Positions 44,743-57,444 of a stretch of DNA of 64,000 nt are shown one piece after another. Positions within the stretch are counted from its first letter, which is position 1; every line of letters begins with the position of its first letter. The position numbers and the translations under genes were made by a program. Below the pieces are notes generated by a model. It saw nothing but the letters and a program-made list of their open reading frames with translations. It made no database searches and was not told where the DNA came from. The stretch is from Annulohypoxylon bovei var. microspora (lineage: Eukaryota; Ascomycota; Sordariomycetes; Xylariales; Hypoxylaceae). The stretch spans positions 1-64,000 of the forward strand of contig MU405223.1 in NCBI GenBank assembly GCA_022836615.1. Direction: 5' to 3'.

Positions 44743-47700
44743 AGCTAATACTTTAAGGGGGTGTGGTCTGGATCAGCCTCGACCAGGCTCTTATGATTTA
44801 TCCCAACTACAGTTCGATGCCAGACAAAGGGTGAAAACAGAGCCAGAGCCTTATAGCGCGAAACTTGGTCGCGCGGGTAAATTATGTGAATAGAAAGTGC
44901 ATGAAACAAGGATAAAAAGAGGTAGGAAACGAGGTATTTGTAAAAGAAAATCCAAGAATCAATAATAGAGCGTATTGCGCTATGGCGCGAAACTCTCGTA
45001 GTTGTAAGTTTTGTAGATTGCGGTTGCGGTAGGTAGGTTTAACGGTCGCAGCTTCGTAGATTATGGATGATGGCCTGCGTCAGGCGGGAGCGCCTACTTA
45101 TTACTCGCCGCAGCTACGTACCAAGCAATATCAAATCTACCTCGGATGGGACCGAACAACGCTGGATTAGCGTCGGCAGGCGACTATATTGAAGTTTATG
45201 TTGGAGTCGAAGTATGAGAGACAAACTTGAGGCTCAATGTCTTCTTGACGGCCTAATACTTTGTAGGGGGAGGGGAGAATAAGCGGTGGAGAGGCTGGAC
45301 GGGAAGGAGAAGAAGAGTTGGGAAACGGTCCAAGGAGGATTTCCCCTTCCAATGCTTTCGTGGGTAAGGGTAGCTGAGAGAAGGAGCATGGGAGTATAAT
45401 GTGGGGCAAGAGTTCCTGGACCCGGAAGGAGCCAAGACACAGGTACCCACGGCGTATTTGAAAGTACCTAGGTACGTCTATATGTACACATGTAAGTGAG
45501 ACTTTTCAGACGTGCAGATAATATGGGGCAGACACTTTTCTTTCTTTCTTGGCTAGCTACAAAGAAATAAAAAGACGTTCCCCATAATATTAGTACACTG
45601 TCCATAGAACTTAGTTAAACTCTTACTTTCCTTTCCCTCGCTATGCATTGGTCATATCACGACGACCTCACCAAAATCTCCACGGCATATCAGACGATAG
45701 CTATGCAACAGTACGTGATGATCAATATTGTATATATAGATGTGTTGTGGTCTAGATGCTAGTATGCATATGTGTGTAGGTTGTATTGAAGCGTCACGCT
45801 TAGTCCCCATCATCCACTAACAGGCGTTTAAAAGAAGAATTGAAAAATATAACTTTCAAGGTTCAATGCTAGAAGCATGAAATACTATGTTGAATTGGCG
45901 AATATGCTTAATAGGAACACCAGTGATTATCGTCGAGGGGGACAGTGTGTTTCCTTTGTGTTTGGCTCAAGGTTGTCTCTAGGGCTGCGTCACCATTCTA
46001 TCGTTTCCCGCAAACTTTACATAGACGGGTAATTAGCTTAAGCTTTAAATAATTAACTCTCTTGTGGCATTTTTCTCCAGATATATGGATGCGTATGTAA
46101 GTTTTTAAAAATGGGGGCTGAGAACAACAGCTTACAACTTACAACGGGTGCAGTTGATGGTTCCTGCAAGGAATAAGGGAAGGTACAGGCTAGTGACTTC
46201 CCTAAGACTTTGACCGAGAGGCGGCCAAAGTTCCGAAACACGTACAAATTTGGGTCAATCACCGGTCGTGGCGGCTCGGACGGATTCGCTCTTACCTTGC
46301 CGCTTGGCCCCAAAAGAGGGTTGCTTAGGGTTGCTTGGAAGGGGCGTGTGGAACAGCCACAAGCCCCACTCCATCAATCCCTCATCGCGCTAGGCAAGCT
46401 TAGGTGCTAGGGCAATACGTACTACGTAGCATAAGTACCTAGGTACATAAAAGAACCCAAAGAGAACAATTTAGGTAAAATTCGAGGAACGCTTATCTCT
46501 CGTTATGTCGGAGTATTTACCCTCATCAAACCAACCAAACGACGAAAGCCTACCAAACCAACTTTCATCATGAGCCTTGACGCACAGGAACAAATTACCC
46601 AACATAGCTAAAGCGCTTTTCAACAACAATAAATTATAACGTCCCGGCTGACACTTGTCAAACATACAGGCGAGGAATGACAACGCACTCAACCGTATGA
46701 TGTTAATATTCATCATCGCTCTCGAAATATCAAAATCGTCATTATCATACGGACAAAAGTTAAACAACTAAAATAAAACAAAACAAAATGAGGCGACACC
46801 TAAATATTGATTGACGTTGAATGTTGAACATCTTAAGTATTGTCGTCGGGTAATATGTAGTTGATGACGATGCTGACCAAGTTGAGATGGTGGGTCGTCG
46901 TATCAGGTAAGTTGCCGCAGCCGAGTTTTCGTGCCTGCAAATCATGCAGAAGCTTGCCCAGATCGTCCCGTTGCTTGGAGGAACGGATATGTATACTGTG
47001 GTCATAACTTAACAAAGCATACCGGGAAATTTCTGATGGGATTAACCAGTTGAAATAATACCAAGTGGTAACACGGATAGGATCAAGGGAAGAAGAAGGG
47101 AAAACCCAAACAATAAAAGATATGAGGCTATTGTGGGTTTGCTTGATTGTGTCAGCAAGGAAATTGTGGTGGAAATAGTCAAGCGACCAATCTCGTCATC
47201 TCCCGAAGATCGAGGGTGAAGAAACACCGACGATGTGGCACCAGTTTTTGTTCTTTTAGATTTGGGGGGTGGAGGGGAGGGCACGGGGAAACGAATAAAA
47301 ATAATAATAATAATAATAATAATATGTAAATAATAAACAATAATAATTGCGTGATCAGTCCCGTTAAAGTAGTTTGACGTCGACGCTAACACATTTCGAG
47401 AAAGCCCACGTGTCATAATAAGAAGGGGCTGGAATCTCATCACGACCTTAAACTGTTTGGGGCTTATTATTACGCATCTGGGCAATAATAGGTATCTACC
47501 TAGTGCCCGCCCGCGTAGTGTACTAGAGAATCCTACGACGAGCTTAGTAAATTACTTTAATGGTTTCATCACCTCGGCGCTTTTCCTTGTCGACTTTTTG
47601 CTGATCCCGCTTCCAGGGCTTGAATCTCTCTTACTAGAGCGCTAGAGTTACTACATAATACTAGGTAGTAGACTGTAGCATGTACTAGGTATTTATGTAT

Positions 47701-50700
47701 GTATTGTAACTCAAGTCAATCCCATCAAATCCCATCAGTCCATCGAGATGATGTTTCAAGACCAACAATCGTACATACATAAATACCTGGTACATACCTA
47801 CCTACATAAACTGTCACAACAGTCATCCCGGCATGCTACCCATGCTGCCATGACAGCCGTGGACACTGGCAGTTCTTCTAGACTCGTTTTGCGGAGGTGG
47901 GGTTAGTAAGGACCCTTCAAAGTATTATTCATAGGGTTCGTGAGTCGGGACCTCAGCGTTGTCGCTTTCGATAATCTACATAGATTGATTCATCATTTGG
48001 AAGATGGCCGGTTGGCTGATGAGTAGTGTGTGATCGTCATCGTCAGGCAGTTGAAGGGAAGCTTTCTCCCGCAACCTGCACGCATCGCAGGACGCATACT
48101 TATGTGATTGCCCGGCATAACTGACCATGAATGGATGCTAGGATCTATTAAAGGAGAGGGGGTGGACGGAGAATAACTGCAGAAGAATGCAAGAATGCAG
48201 GAAGACTGCAACATGGTTGCAAGATGGGTAGGTTAGTTCGAAGTGGGCGTCGAAGGGGGGAGAGGCTTCGTAGCCGGTGTGACTTTCGTGACCTTTTTCC
48301 CATTGCCCATATATATGCCCATATATGCATATTATGCGGCCTCAATACCATTAGCTGAGCCAGATTTGGGCGATTTGGGTGACATGTACAAAGGTACGAG
48401 GAGGCACTATGTGTGCTGCATCTCGCGCATCTGCAGCCGTTGGTACGTGGCTATACCTAGTCCCACACCTCTAGAACAGATCACCCTACCAGCCTACCAC
48501 CCGTGTGAGTGGAGTTTGCGGTCGACCCTGGCTAGCCGTCCTGGCTTCCTGCATCGGGACCCCGGCGGTCTAGGAATGATGATGAGGGTGTGCTTTACAT
48601 TAGCTGGTTAGGTGGTAGAACGCAACAGGTACGTACTGTTCCCGTATCGCCTCATACCGCACATACAGATGGATATACCTAAGGCACACACCTCCGGATG
48701 TAAGTTACGTACCAGGTAGGTAGACTCGGTAGGTTACCTAGCCCATGTATCCATGCCTGCAAGCGCCGCCTTTTTCTTTCATCATCGTCGCCTGCAAATC
48801 GACGGCGCAGTCATTTATTTCGGGATAGTTTAGTATAAGCCGGCAGCAGATTCACACAAAATATAATACTATGTAGACCACACCACTTATTGCGGAACTT
48901 AGACTTCTCTGCTTTCAAAGGTCTACCCACGATAGCTTCACCGTAACTAGTCTCATCGTCTATTAAATCGAGGAGACGAGAGACAACAAAGCGTCAAGGC
49001 GTTTCGTCGTATGAGTTAAAGAGGATATAGCCTTGGAGACATTCTGCCGCTTTTGGCGCTTGTATTCCCGCAAGCCCGGTACCGTAACTGGTGTAGATGC
49101 TGAAGTTCTCAACCAACCAACATCTGTCTGGGCATTCACCGACCGGTCAGTAAGCACAAGTGATATTGGCTTCTGTCCATCAATAGTAAGAAATAGATGG
49201 ATATGTCAAATGTGTGGTTGTAGCATTCGCTTGTTCTGAAAGGGGGGGGATGAAGGTTGAAACAAACCCATCTTGTTTAGGTAAATCCGCTGGTCGGTAA
49301 GGCAAGATGACCGGCAGAGAAGGCTGTTCCAAGTGCCACGAGGAAAAGCAGCCAGCTGAGCTACTATTGAATCTACCTAGCGGTAGCCTAGTTGCCTAGC
49401 TGCCTAACACGCAAAGAACATTGAAGGTAAACGATGGGAGGATGGGAAGAATAGGATTTTGGACGTACAGGGGTTCGCACGGATCGAAACGTTCTGAACC
49501 TAGGACAAGCGTCAAGCGTAAGCAATTAGCATCAGCATTTTCAGAACATTGTTGCTCTTGGTTGCCAAGATGCTCCCGAAAGGCATCCCAATGAGATTTG
49601 CCGATTCGCGCACTCGTCAAAGGGTCACATGTAATGGACCTGAATGGCTGATGTCTCAGCGCATCGGGGATAGGAGCCGTGGAACTTAAACTACTCGAGA
49701 GATACGTGTACACATGTGCTCAGCCGATCCGGTTGTACTCAGATGCAGTGGAACAAACTGATTACCTAGGTACCTAGGTATTCTGTACGATGAGAGACAA
49801 TCTGTGCCTGTTTGAGGTTTTCCCCAAACCGACTGACGTACAGCCTAAGCCACTTAAGTGTTACCCGACCGCTGGGGCTCTTCCAATGTGACAGCTGCCC
49901 CGGGTGGGTCAACACAAGCCGCAACTTGACGCCACATTTGAGTCGGCCGTGGCTTTGTCTCATGTCATCCGTTGAGGAGGACTAAAAGGGGCCGCATACA
50001 TACAACTATAAAATTCATAGGCTTGGCGGGTAAGTTGTGGAGGCTTAAAAGGGGTTAAATGTTAAGACACCATTTTATTTTTAACAGCCTTAGAATTTAA
50101 CCAAAAGTGCTTATGTAACATGCGTTAATAATCATATATACAACTTAGAACTACCTCTTGCCTACTAGGTAGGTGAACTAATATAAGAACTATCACATTT
50201 CGATGACTTAACTATACTTACATTATTCGGTTTAATAAAGCAAATAGCTTATTATGAACCAACGACAGGTATGTGTATATGATTGTCCGATATCAAAATG
50301 GAAGTCACAATATAGAAGAACAGGTGAACAACAGTATGGTGTATCATCCCATGCCTTATTATCCAAACGCTAAACAGTACTAATATTAGATGTTGTAGGA
50401 ACTGACATAAAGTGCCAAACACCAAGTTCCATTCGCCGCCCCTCAACACGAACTAACCGTATAATCTTGATCGGTATCTTTCAGAACACGGCTTGTGTAG
50501 GAGTAGTCAGTTTAGAAAACTGGCCATTATCCGGCCGCTTCGTGAAATCCAGCGCAGCCGAAACTTCGGCATCGCTCGATCAAGAATGCTCCACCCGCTA
50601 AACCCAAGATCCAGATGCCTCATGCTCTAATCCCAACTCCGAATTCGCAAGTGCTCCCGTTGTAGAAATACACACGTATTCTGGCCTGGGCTAAGAGTGC

Positions 50701-50756
50701 TTCGAAGCCCAAAATTTCAGGGACATCCTCCACGTCTCCACTAAGAAGTGGTCACT
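44743..50756. other. 6 kb gene-poor region upstream of SSN6
   Basis: Lies between the SSN6 start and the TMEM115-like stop (both minus). Many ORFs of 60-150 codons occur, none with protein-like content on inspection; one is an (AAT)n microsatellite read as polyIle. TACCTAGGTA-type motifs occur at about 45464, 46434 and 49763-49780. May hold a long regulatory region or leader of SSN6, or non-coding RNAs; nothing in the sequence settles this. Confidence 0.45.
47301..47325. repeat. (ATA)n microsatellite
   Basis: About eight perfect trinucleotide units in the gap upstream of SSN6, flanked by further A/T-rich TAATAA sequence to about 47345. Confidence 0.9.
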
Positions 50757-51933
50757 TCAAGAGTCACCTTTGTCAATATGGTCCTGATCAGGGTTATAAT
50801 TAGTCTCCCCCAATACCGTGTTCGGTTGTGATGTCATCGCTGCCTGAGAATTCGCCTGTGGCTGAGTTTGTATCGTCGATCCAGAAGGCTGAATAGGAGG
50901 TTGAGACTGGCCTCGCGAAGTACTACTGGTTCCTGCAGTGGCAGCATGTAACCGCTGGTCGAGCACCTTCAGAGCTAGGGCTCTCCGCCTCTCGGCTTCG
51001 GCTCTAACGCCTCCGTGGGCGGTGCGCTGTATGAAGTTGCCGCTTTGCGCGGCAGAGATGTCGGCCTGGGAGAAAGGAGTACATATTCTCATCGCTACTA
51101 GCACGTTGAATATCTGGTCCGTAATCACTGCGACGAATGGCTTAAGGGGACCAGGGAAAAACTCGGCAAAGGCGAACGTTTCACTCGCATCTCCGCGCAT
51201 CGAGGCCGGCTGGGAAGAATCGAGATCCGGAAAGATGGTTTTGTAGAAGCGCAAGTAAGTCCAACTCGCCAGAAGACCAAATACAGCCAAAAGTAGAGAT
51301 GCGCTCGTGAGAAGCGGTGTCAGGGAAAGTACCGCAACAAAACCGACGTAAAGTAGAGGGAATCGGGGTACGCGCATAGACAGGACACCTCTGAAGAGTG
51401 TGACGGTATGCGCGGGAACAAGTTGGCTAAAAGCGACGAGGAAAGAAATCTGAAGCGGAATCGTGCCAGCAATGGTCATCAACCTATATTCATCATGTTA
51501 ACCTATTTGCTCTCATATAACAGTTCTAGATAGCTAAGTAAAAAAGCGAAACTTACGTCCAATCCTCATTCCGAGTAATTGTGAATAGTGTGACGAGAAC
51601 TAGGAAGGTCAATGTATTCGGAATCAGGGAGGCCACAAGGAGATATTTGGCGAACTCCCGAGAAGACCAGGCTCGTTCCAAGTACTTCCCTCCATGGTAG
51701 AGAGTAAGTCCGGCAATTCCCAAAGTAAAGATGTTATTCTCTACGAGTGTAGCCGTCAGAAAGGTCCAAGGATAGAATAGCGATAATTGTGGTATAAGAG
51801 TCAGCCATTCGACGACTATTTCGGAATGTGCGGACCACTGGCGGTAGCGCACGGCAGCGCTTAGTACGGACTGCAGAAGCAGAACCACAAGTACTACGCG
51901 AGTGACTGGAGGAATGTTTATTCGCGGAGGCAT
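50757..51933 (-). CDS. TMEM115-like Golgi integral membrane protein
   Basis: Rhomboid-fold-related membrane protein of the TMEM115/DUF1751 family, in animals a Golgi protein involved in retrograde traffic. Two exons, 51933-51557 and 51483-50757, with a 73-nt intron; 367 residues. Start MPPRINIPPVTRV is the first ATG. Around six membrane spans in the first 230 residues (VVLVVLLLQSVLSA, FYPWTFLTATLVENNIFTLG, YLLVASLIPNTLTFLVLVTL, LQISFLVAFSQL, FPLLYVGFVAVLSLTPLL, LLAVFGLLASWTYLRFY). Family signature: LVENNIFTLGIAGLTLYHGG and GKYLERAWSSREFAKY, then RGDASETFAFAEFFPGPLKP. No rhomboid Ser-His catalytic pair is visible, as expected for this group. The tail of about 90 residues is Ser/Gln-rich and cytosolic-looking. 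Confidence 0.9.
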
Positions 51934-54009
51934 TGTGGCGGTTGGGTATTTGAGACTTGAGCTTCGAGCAGAGTTTGAAAGAAGTCGGTTTTTCGGGATC
52001 GCGTCGAAGCGCACATATCAGTGGTGGGCACCTTACGATTGAGTTAGGTAGTAGTCGCCTAACGTGGTCCGTGCTCCATTCTTGTTACTTTATGTAATAC
52101 CCAGTAATACGTACCTACCACCTAGAATGCAGAATTTAGAAACGGGGTTCACCTGCACTTAATTAGCCAAGCTTGACACTTTTTTTTTATTTAACGTTCA
52201 TAGATGCAGCAACGGTATGTACAATTGAATCTTATATCTATGTAGTACTTATATATGTATATTGTACAGAATTATACTTTATACCAACGAGATCTCGGGT
52301 TTTCTAGGGTTTCTGATAGACTTTATCTGTTCATAACACGCATTCATCTCATCTAACTAATACCTCCGAATCTACCGAACGGAGCGAGAGGGTTGTCCGT
52401 GTGCATGACCTCCAGCTTGAGCCACCTTGAACCACCTGCAGTTTAGCCCCGAACCTCTAGGACCACAAAATTCCTGCAGGGGATGCACAATACTATTTTC
52501 AATGCACTAGTCCCAGAATAGATTAGGTGATTCGTTAGTCGGATGGCAAAGACTTAAAGATCGTCCAGACGATGTTTCCTTGCCTAAGCTCGGTACGGAA
52601 CTCAGATTAAAATTCTAAAACTCCTTATTCCTTATTCAAGATCATACAGTACCTATTGCTTATGTGCATCTGGCCCAGCATATGCTCGTGACTTGCCTTG
52701 GATGTTGAAATCTCAGCCCTGGAGATCTATATTAACTACCGGGACAGGCTGTATATAAATTTAGTTAATAATATCACAATACTTGTCGTGTTGGTCATGA
52801 CTATTTTTTCTCGTCTCTTTTGTGACTAGAAGATCTTAGATTCCTGTCGATTCCGGGTGTACCCCAGCCAGGCTTAGTTAGCCAAGCCAGGATGACGGAT
52901 TAATAAAAATGGTTGAACCCTGGACCATTTCTTGTGGAGTCGTCTGGAGTTTCGCTGTCGTTTCCATTGTTTAAAGTGATAGGCTGTCTCCCTAGCAAAA
53001 TACCTAGCAGAATAAAGGCTAGCCTCTCCGTTCATCCTCCTACCCGCCAGAACACCTGCAGCGCCAGGAAACGCCCTGCCGCGTGGGTCATTAGCGAAAA
53101 GGGACGGTAGATGAACAATACCGAGGCACTGTATTCTGTACTATGTATGATGATGGTGAAAAAAATGAGAAAAGGAAAAATGCTGCAATGCCGAACCTGA
53201 TTCGGACAAAGTTTTGGTTCGAATGCCTGCAGCAAAGCAATTCGTCAATGCAATTTGATAGGACTGTGATTTTACCTGAATAAGAGATGCGTTCTTAATA
53301 CGGGAACCAAGGTCGACTGGTGCCCAGCCCAGCCAAAACCAAAAAACCGCAGCGGAGCAACAGCCCTACTTATGTACACTGTAATCAAAGGCGCCCCCGA
53401 ACCAGGACCCTGCACACCTTCAGAGATTTCCGTTCGACTTGCAAATCTGTACCTTGTCACGTCGACGATTGTGTTCTTACGAGCAGATAAGGTGACTTGA
53501 CAAGGTAAACCATGCAAGTTTTTCTTTTCTACATATTACGGTATTGTATGTTGCCCTTAACGATATTACTTTTGACAACCTTTTATTTTCTGCTTTCCTC
53601 AATATTACGAATGTGTACTGAAAATAGATAATAAGGCAGTCGCCGTCTCCATCAAGAACTTTGTACCTACCGCTCATCATGCAAAGTTGAATACATGTAA
53701 GTATCTATGTACTTGTCGATGTGAGCAATCTGCAACATTTTAGGCCGGAACATCGAAGTATTTAGGTATCTAGGTACTCCGTACTAGGATGAATTTGGGT
53801 GGATCTACCAGTTAGCTTGGCCCCGACCCGTGGACCATGCATCTTAATCGTTCCAAGGCCTCACTGTCAAAATCTCGTTGTCTTCTTTCCTTCACCATCC
53901 TCACAACAAATTGCCCAAATGCCGCGTATCCTAATATCGTGACGCCACTGTTCGACGAGTAAACTTATAGTAAGATCGTATAAATCCTATCACATTGCTG
54001 TTTGCTACA
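51934..54009. other. Divergent upstream region TMEM115-like / LisH-WD40
   Basis: 2.1 kb between two divergent starts. A T-run near 52180 and a TCTAGGTACTCC motif near 53769 are the only marked features. No gene recognised. Confidence 0.4.
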
Positions 54010-56498
54010 ATGAAGGAGTATCTTGACTCCAACCGAGTCAATTTCTTGATTTGGAGGTATGTTGTTATTTTTTTCCGCTTAGGTATCCCCGGTTTCTTCA
54101 CCACCACCAAATCATTGCCGGTTCCTTTTTTTAGTCGTCCTTTCCTACGCCCTTTATTTTTATGCTGTCGCTTTCTATTGAGTTATTAACATGAGATTTT
54201 AGATATTTGATCGAAGGCAGTACGTAACCATTCTAATATAGCTGAGCATCTCACGCATCCCGAGCTATATAGCTATTTGATGTGTGGTGGTGACATGGAC
54301 GGCCGCAGTCAAACTAACCTGAGGTTGCAGATTATCGAGAGACAGCCGTCAAATTTCAGAAAGAGTGGCACGTCGAGGAACCTCACCGACAACTAGATTT
54401 CGCGCAACACGTCAAAAGTCATGCACTAGTCAATGTCATTAACAAGGGTCTACTGTATAGCTCATTAGAACGAGACCATGTGCAGTCGCAACAGGTATGT
54501 TATTCTTAAAAAAAAAAAAAAAAAAGATCGCCTGTCCTCTTTTTGCTTGAAGTGCATCAAGCGAGACACGAATCCGACACGGGTTGCGATGAAGGCAAAT
54601 TTGATCTTCTCCAATCTTGCCCGGGATCCGGCCAAATGGGCACTGACAGATTTCTTTCTTGTGCAGGTACCTCGTGACGCCGCAGCAGCGGCACTGGCCG
54701 AGGCGATGCAGCAGCAGCTGGAGCTACCAGGAATATTTGGTCCACTGCTTGCACATCCGCCACTTCATCAGCAGCTAGAAGATGAGCAGCAGCAAGCAGA
54801 TTCGATGGATCAAGATGATAAGCAAGTCACAGAAATGGTAACAGCGGCAACAACTACGTCCGGGGGTGAAGTAGAAAATACCCGAAAACGTCAAATTGAC
54901 AAGCAACCGCAGGCGCCGCTTCTCAATGGCTCACCAGCTAAGCGACCAAGACTGAGCAATGGGTACGAAAATGGGGTGGATGCAGCCACAACTCCAATGG
55001 AACTTGACGGACAGAACCACGACAACCACGCTTACCCATCCCCCCAGGAAGGCGAACAGGCACCTACGCCAACTCCCCGTACTGATGGACCCGAACAGGG
55101 CACGCAGGTTGAAAAAGTCGAAGAATTGGCTACCGAGACCACCTTCATTCCCCTGGGTATCCAGAGGCTTGACGATGCACCAACTTCTTCGCCAACCACG
55201 GCATTGGCTGGAATTAATGGCGAAAGCGCGCCTGTGCTCCTGCATTGCCAGTGGCATCCCCAAGATCCCACCATCTTGGCGGCTGCTGGAACCGATGCGC
55301 TAGCCCGAATCTGGAACGTTTCGCGTGTAGCCACAACCGACCATGCATCTGATGGTCACGTGAATGGCGTCGCCCCAAATTTCAATGATTTCCACACCCT
55401 ACTTGAAGATGACACCCAGACTAAGGCTACCGTTACGGCCATGGCTTGGAATTGGGACGGGTCGGCCATCGCAGTGGCTACCGATTCCGATTCCAAGGCT
55501 CGGATCAACCTCTGGACTCCCGACGGTGCTCACTTACAGGGTTTCGAGGTTGCTGAACCGCCCGTTATCAAATTGCGTTGGAATCCCAACAACGCCGCCA
55601 TTTTGGGAATTGCACCGGAGAACGGAGGGGCTTTAATAACAGTTTATCATGCTGTGACAGCAAACTCGATGACCTATTTTCTATCTCAGCATGATTTACA
55701 AAATGAGCCTCTGGATGCAGCATGGACTAGCGAATCCGAGTTCTTATTATGCGGAGGTGACGTATTAATGGCTTTAAGATGTGCCGAGGGCGAAATTAAA
55801 GAGTTGAAGAAGTTCACCATCCGTGAAGATGACACCCTAACACAGGTACAATTTGACTGGAGAAGTTCATTAGCAGCCACTTGCGGAGAAAAGGGCTACG
55901 TCGACGTAAGTAGTTGTCCTTAGAGAGGAGAGAGAAAAAAGGCTAGTATGGGTTTCTAACGGGTGCACTATTAGATCTGGGACAACAACGGTAGGCGGCG
56001 TGAGATAAAAGCTCACTGCGACGCAGTCACCGCGCTGGCCTGGCAACCGTTACAGCAGCCGGGTTCAGGCGACGAACGACTTTTGGCTTCCGGCGGAGAG
56101 GATGGGGCGATCTTTATATGGAATGCACTTGCTTCTGATGGGAAGGCGAAGTGTTCGATGACCATGGGTCCACCCATTGTTGCTCTTGCTTTCACTCCCG
56201 ATGGCGCCTTCATTGCTGGGGCTACAAGTGAGAGGATTCTCATTTGGAAGGTAGGGGAATGTAGTATTCCGCGCGCAAGTTGGAGTCGGGCACCCCATCC
56301 TGGTTGGTTTAGTCCGCGAATGAATCCCGAGTCGGACGAGGAAGATGAACATTGTTTGGGATGGGATGCGACAGGTCACAAGTTGGCTTATGGGGTCAAC
56401 AGTCGAGTAAGTTGTCGTGTGCGCCCAATATGTTTACCCGAATCGTTTATCCGAATCCGAGCTAATAAAACCAGCTCGCCGTTATCAACTTCCGATGA
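54010..56498 (+). CDS. LisH-WD40 corepressor, Sif2/TBL1 type
   Basis: Component of a Set3C/SMRT-like histone deacetylase complex by family (yeast Sif2, animal TBL1). Six exons: 54010-54056, 54203-54219, 54331-54494, 54667-55905, 55975-56406 and 56475-56498; 640 residues; all phases agree. The LisH dimerisation motif spans the first three exons (KEYLDSNRVNFLIWRYLIEG then NYRETAVKFQKEW). Exon 2 is only 17 nt. Intron 3 has an 18-base A-run. After a Gln/Glu-rich linker with a likely nuclear signal (SPAKRPRL), WD40 repeats begin at LLHCQWHPQDPTILAAAGTD and continue to HKLAYGVNSR; the last 24-nt exon adds LAVINFR, completing the blade. Start chosen because MKEYLDSNRVNFLIW opens the LisH motif directly. 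Confidence 0.92.
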
Positions 56499-57444
56499 TA
56501 GCTTAAAATCACTAGCATTTATAATGTTTTGTAGATGCAACCGCAACGGAACCCAACCCACTCGGCCCCGGTCGGCATGACGATAGCTGCTACCAAAACA
56601 CGCCCGGAGAACCACGTCAGCGCATATATAGCTGAGGCTATCTGCGGGAGGCGGAAGAAGCTAGCTTGTACGGGCGCCAGTAGAGCCGTTGCATTAACAG
56701 GAGAGTTGCCGAGAGAGAGCAAAGTCGTCGGAAGCCTTGGGACTTTAATACCTCAAATCTGTTGAGCTACAACCATTAACTCCAAAGCTACAGGTTTTGG
56801 AGGCAGGTACGATGACAACTAATCCCAACTAACAAATCGAATGAACGTGATAGGTTGCCGTGGGCACGTTATGACCATCGCCAAACTTCATTCACTAGAA
56901 GACGAGCGACCTATCAAATATACCACAGTATCGGAACCGATCACCGACTGTTAAGAGTCAAGGAGTCAAGAGGATTCAGATACACATACACTTCACCTAC
57001 TACTACTAACGCATATTGGAATGGAGCATTGTCAGGCGTACATCAACGGAGTACTTCTATTTATATAAACGCCATACCGTTGCAAAGGATACCTTACTAT
57101 GCTTCAAGAACGGAACGATTTGCAGCCTCTTCGAAACGCAGTTTGGATCTAAGGCATGGACGAATTCTAGTTGGCGCGGTCCCACACCTCGTCAACCTGA
57201 ATTCGTCCTGTTTCCTAACACAGTACGAAGATGAAGATTCCAACCCTCGATCCCTTTACCAGTACCATTACATCACATACCATGGTACCGCTGTTTTGCT
57301 TTTGCTTTGGCCTAAAAGACACTTGTACGAGTTCTGTCAGATAATTTATTATGTTGTTCAAAACTACTTTGCTATGCCGTGCTATGCTTTGCTCTTGCCT
57401 ATCGTAGCTCATACCTAGCTTATTCCTTCTAGCCTCTATCTAAC
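56499..57444. other. Convergent 3' region
   Basis: Between the stops of the LisH-WD40 gene (+) and the GH51 gene (-). Plus-strand frames at 56535-56765 and 56855-57418 are open but read as non-coding and overlap expected 3' UTRs. Confidence 0.45.

Noticed and set aside
47042..47485. 147-codon minus-strand frame with a polyIle run
   Set aside because: The run is the (ATA)n microsatellite; flanks show no protein-like pattern.
41749..56498. Functional linkage of SSN6 and the Sif2/TBL1-like gene as a corepressor cluster
   Set aside because: They are 10 kb apart, separated by an unrelated Golgi protein gene, and belong to different complexes; chance neighbourhood is the simpler reading.
56855..57418. 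187-codon plus-strand frame
   Set aside because: Starts at TTG, lies between two convergent stops and has no recognisable domain; probably 3' UTR.
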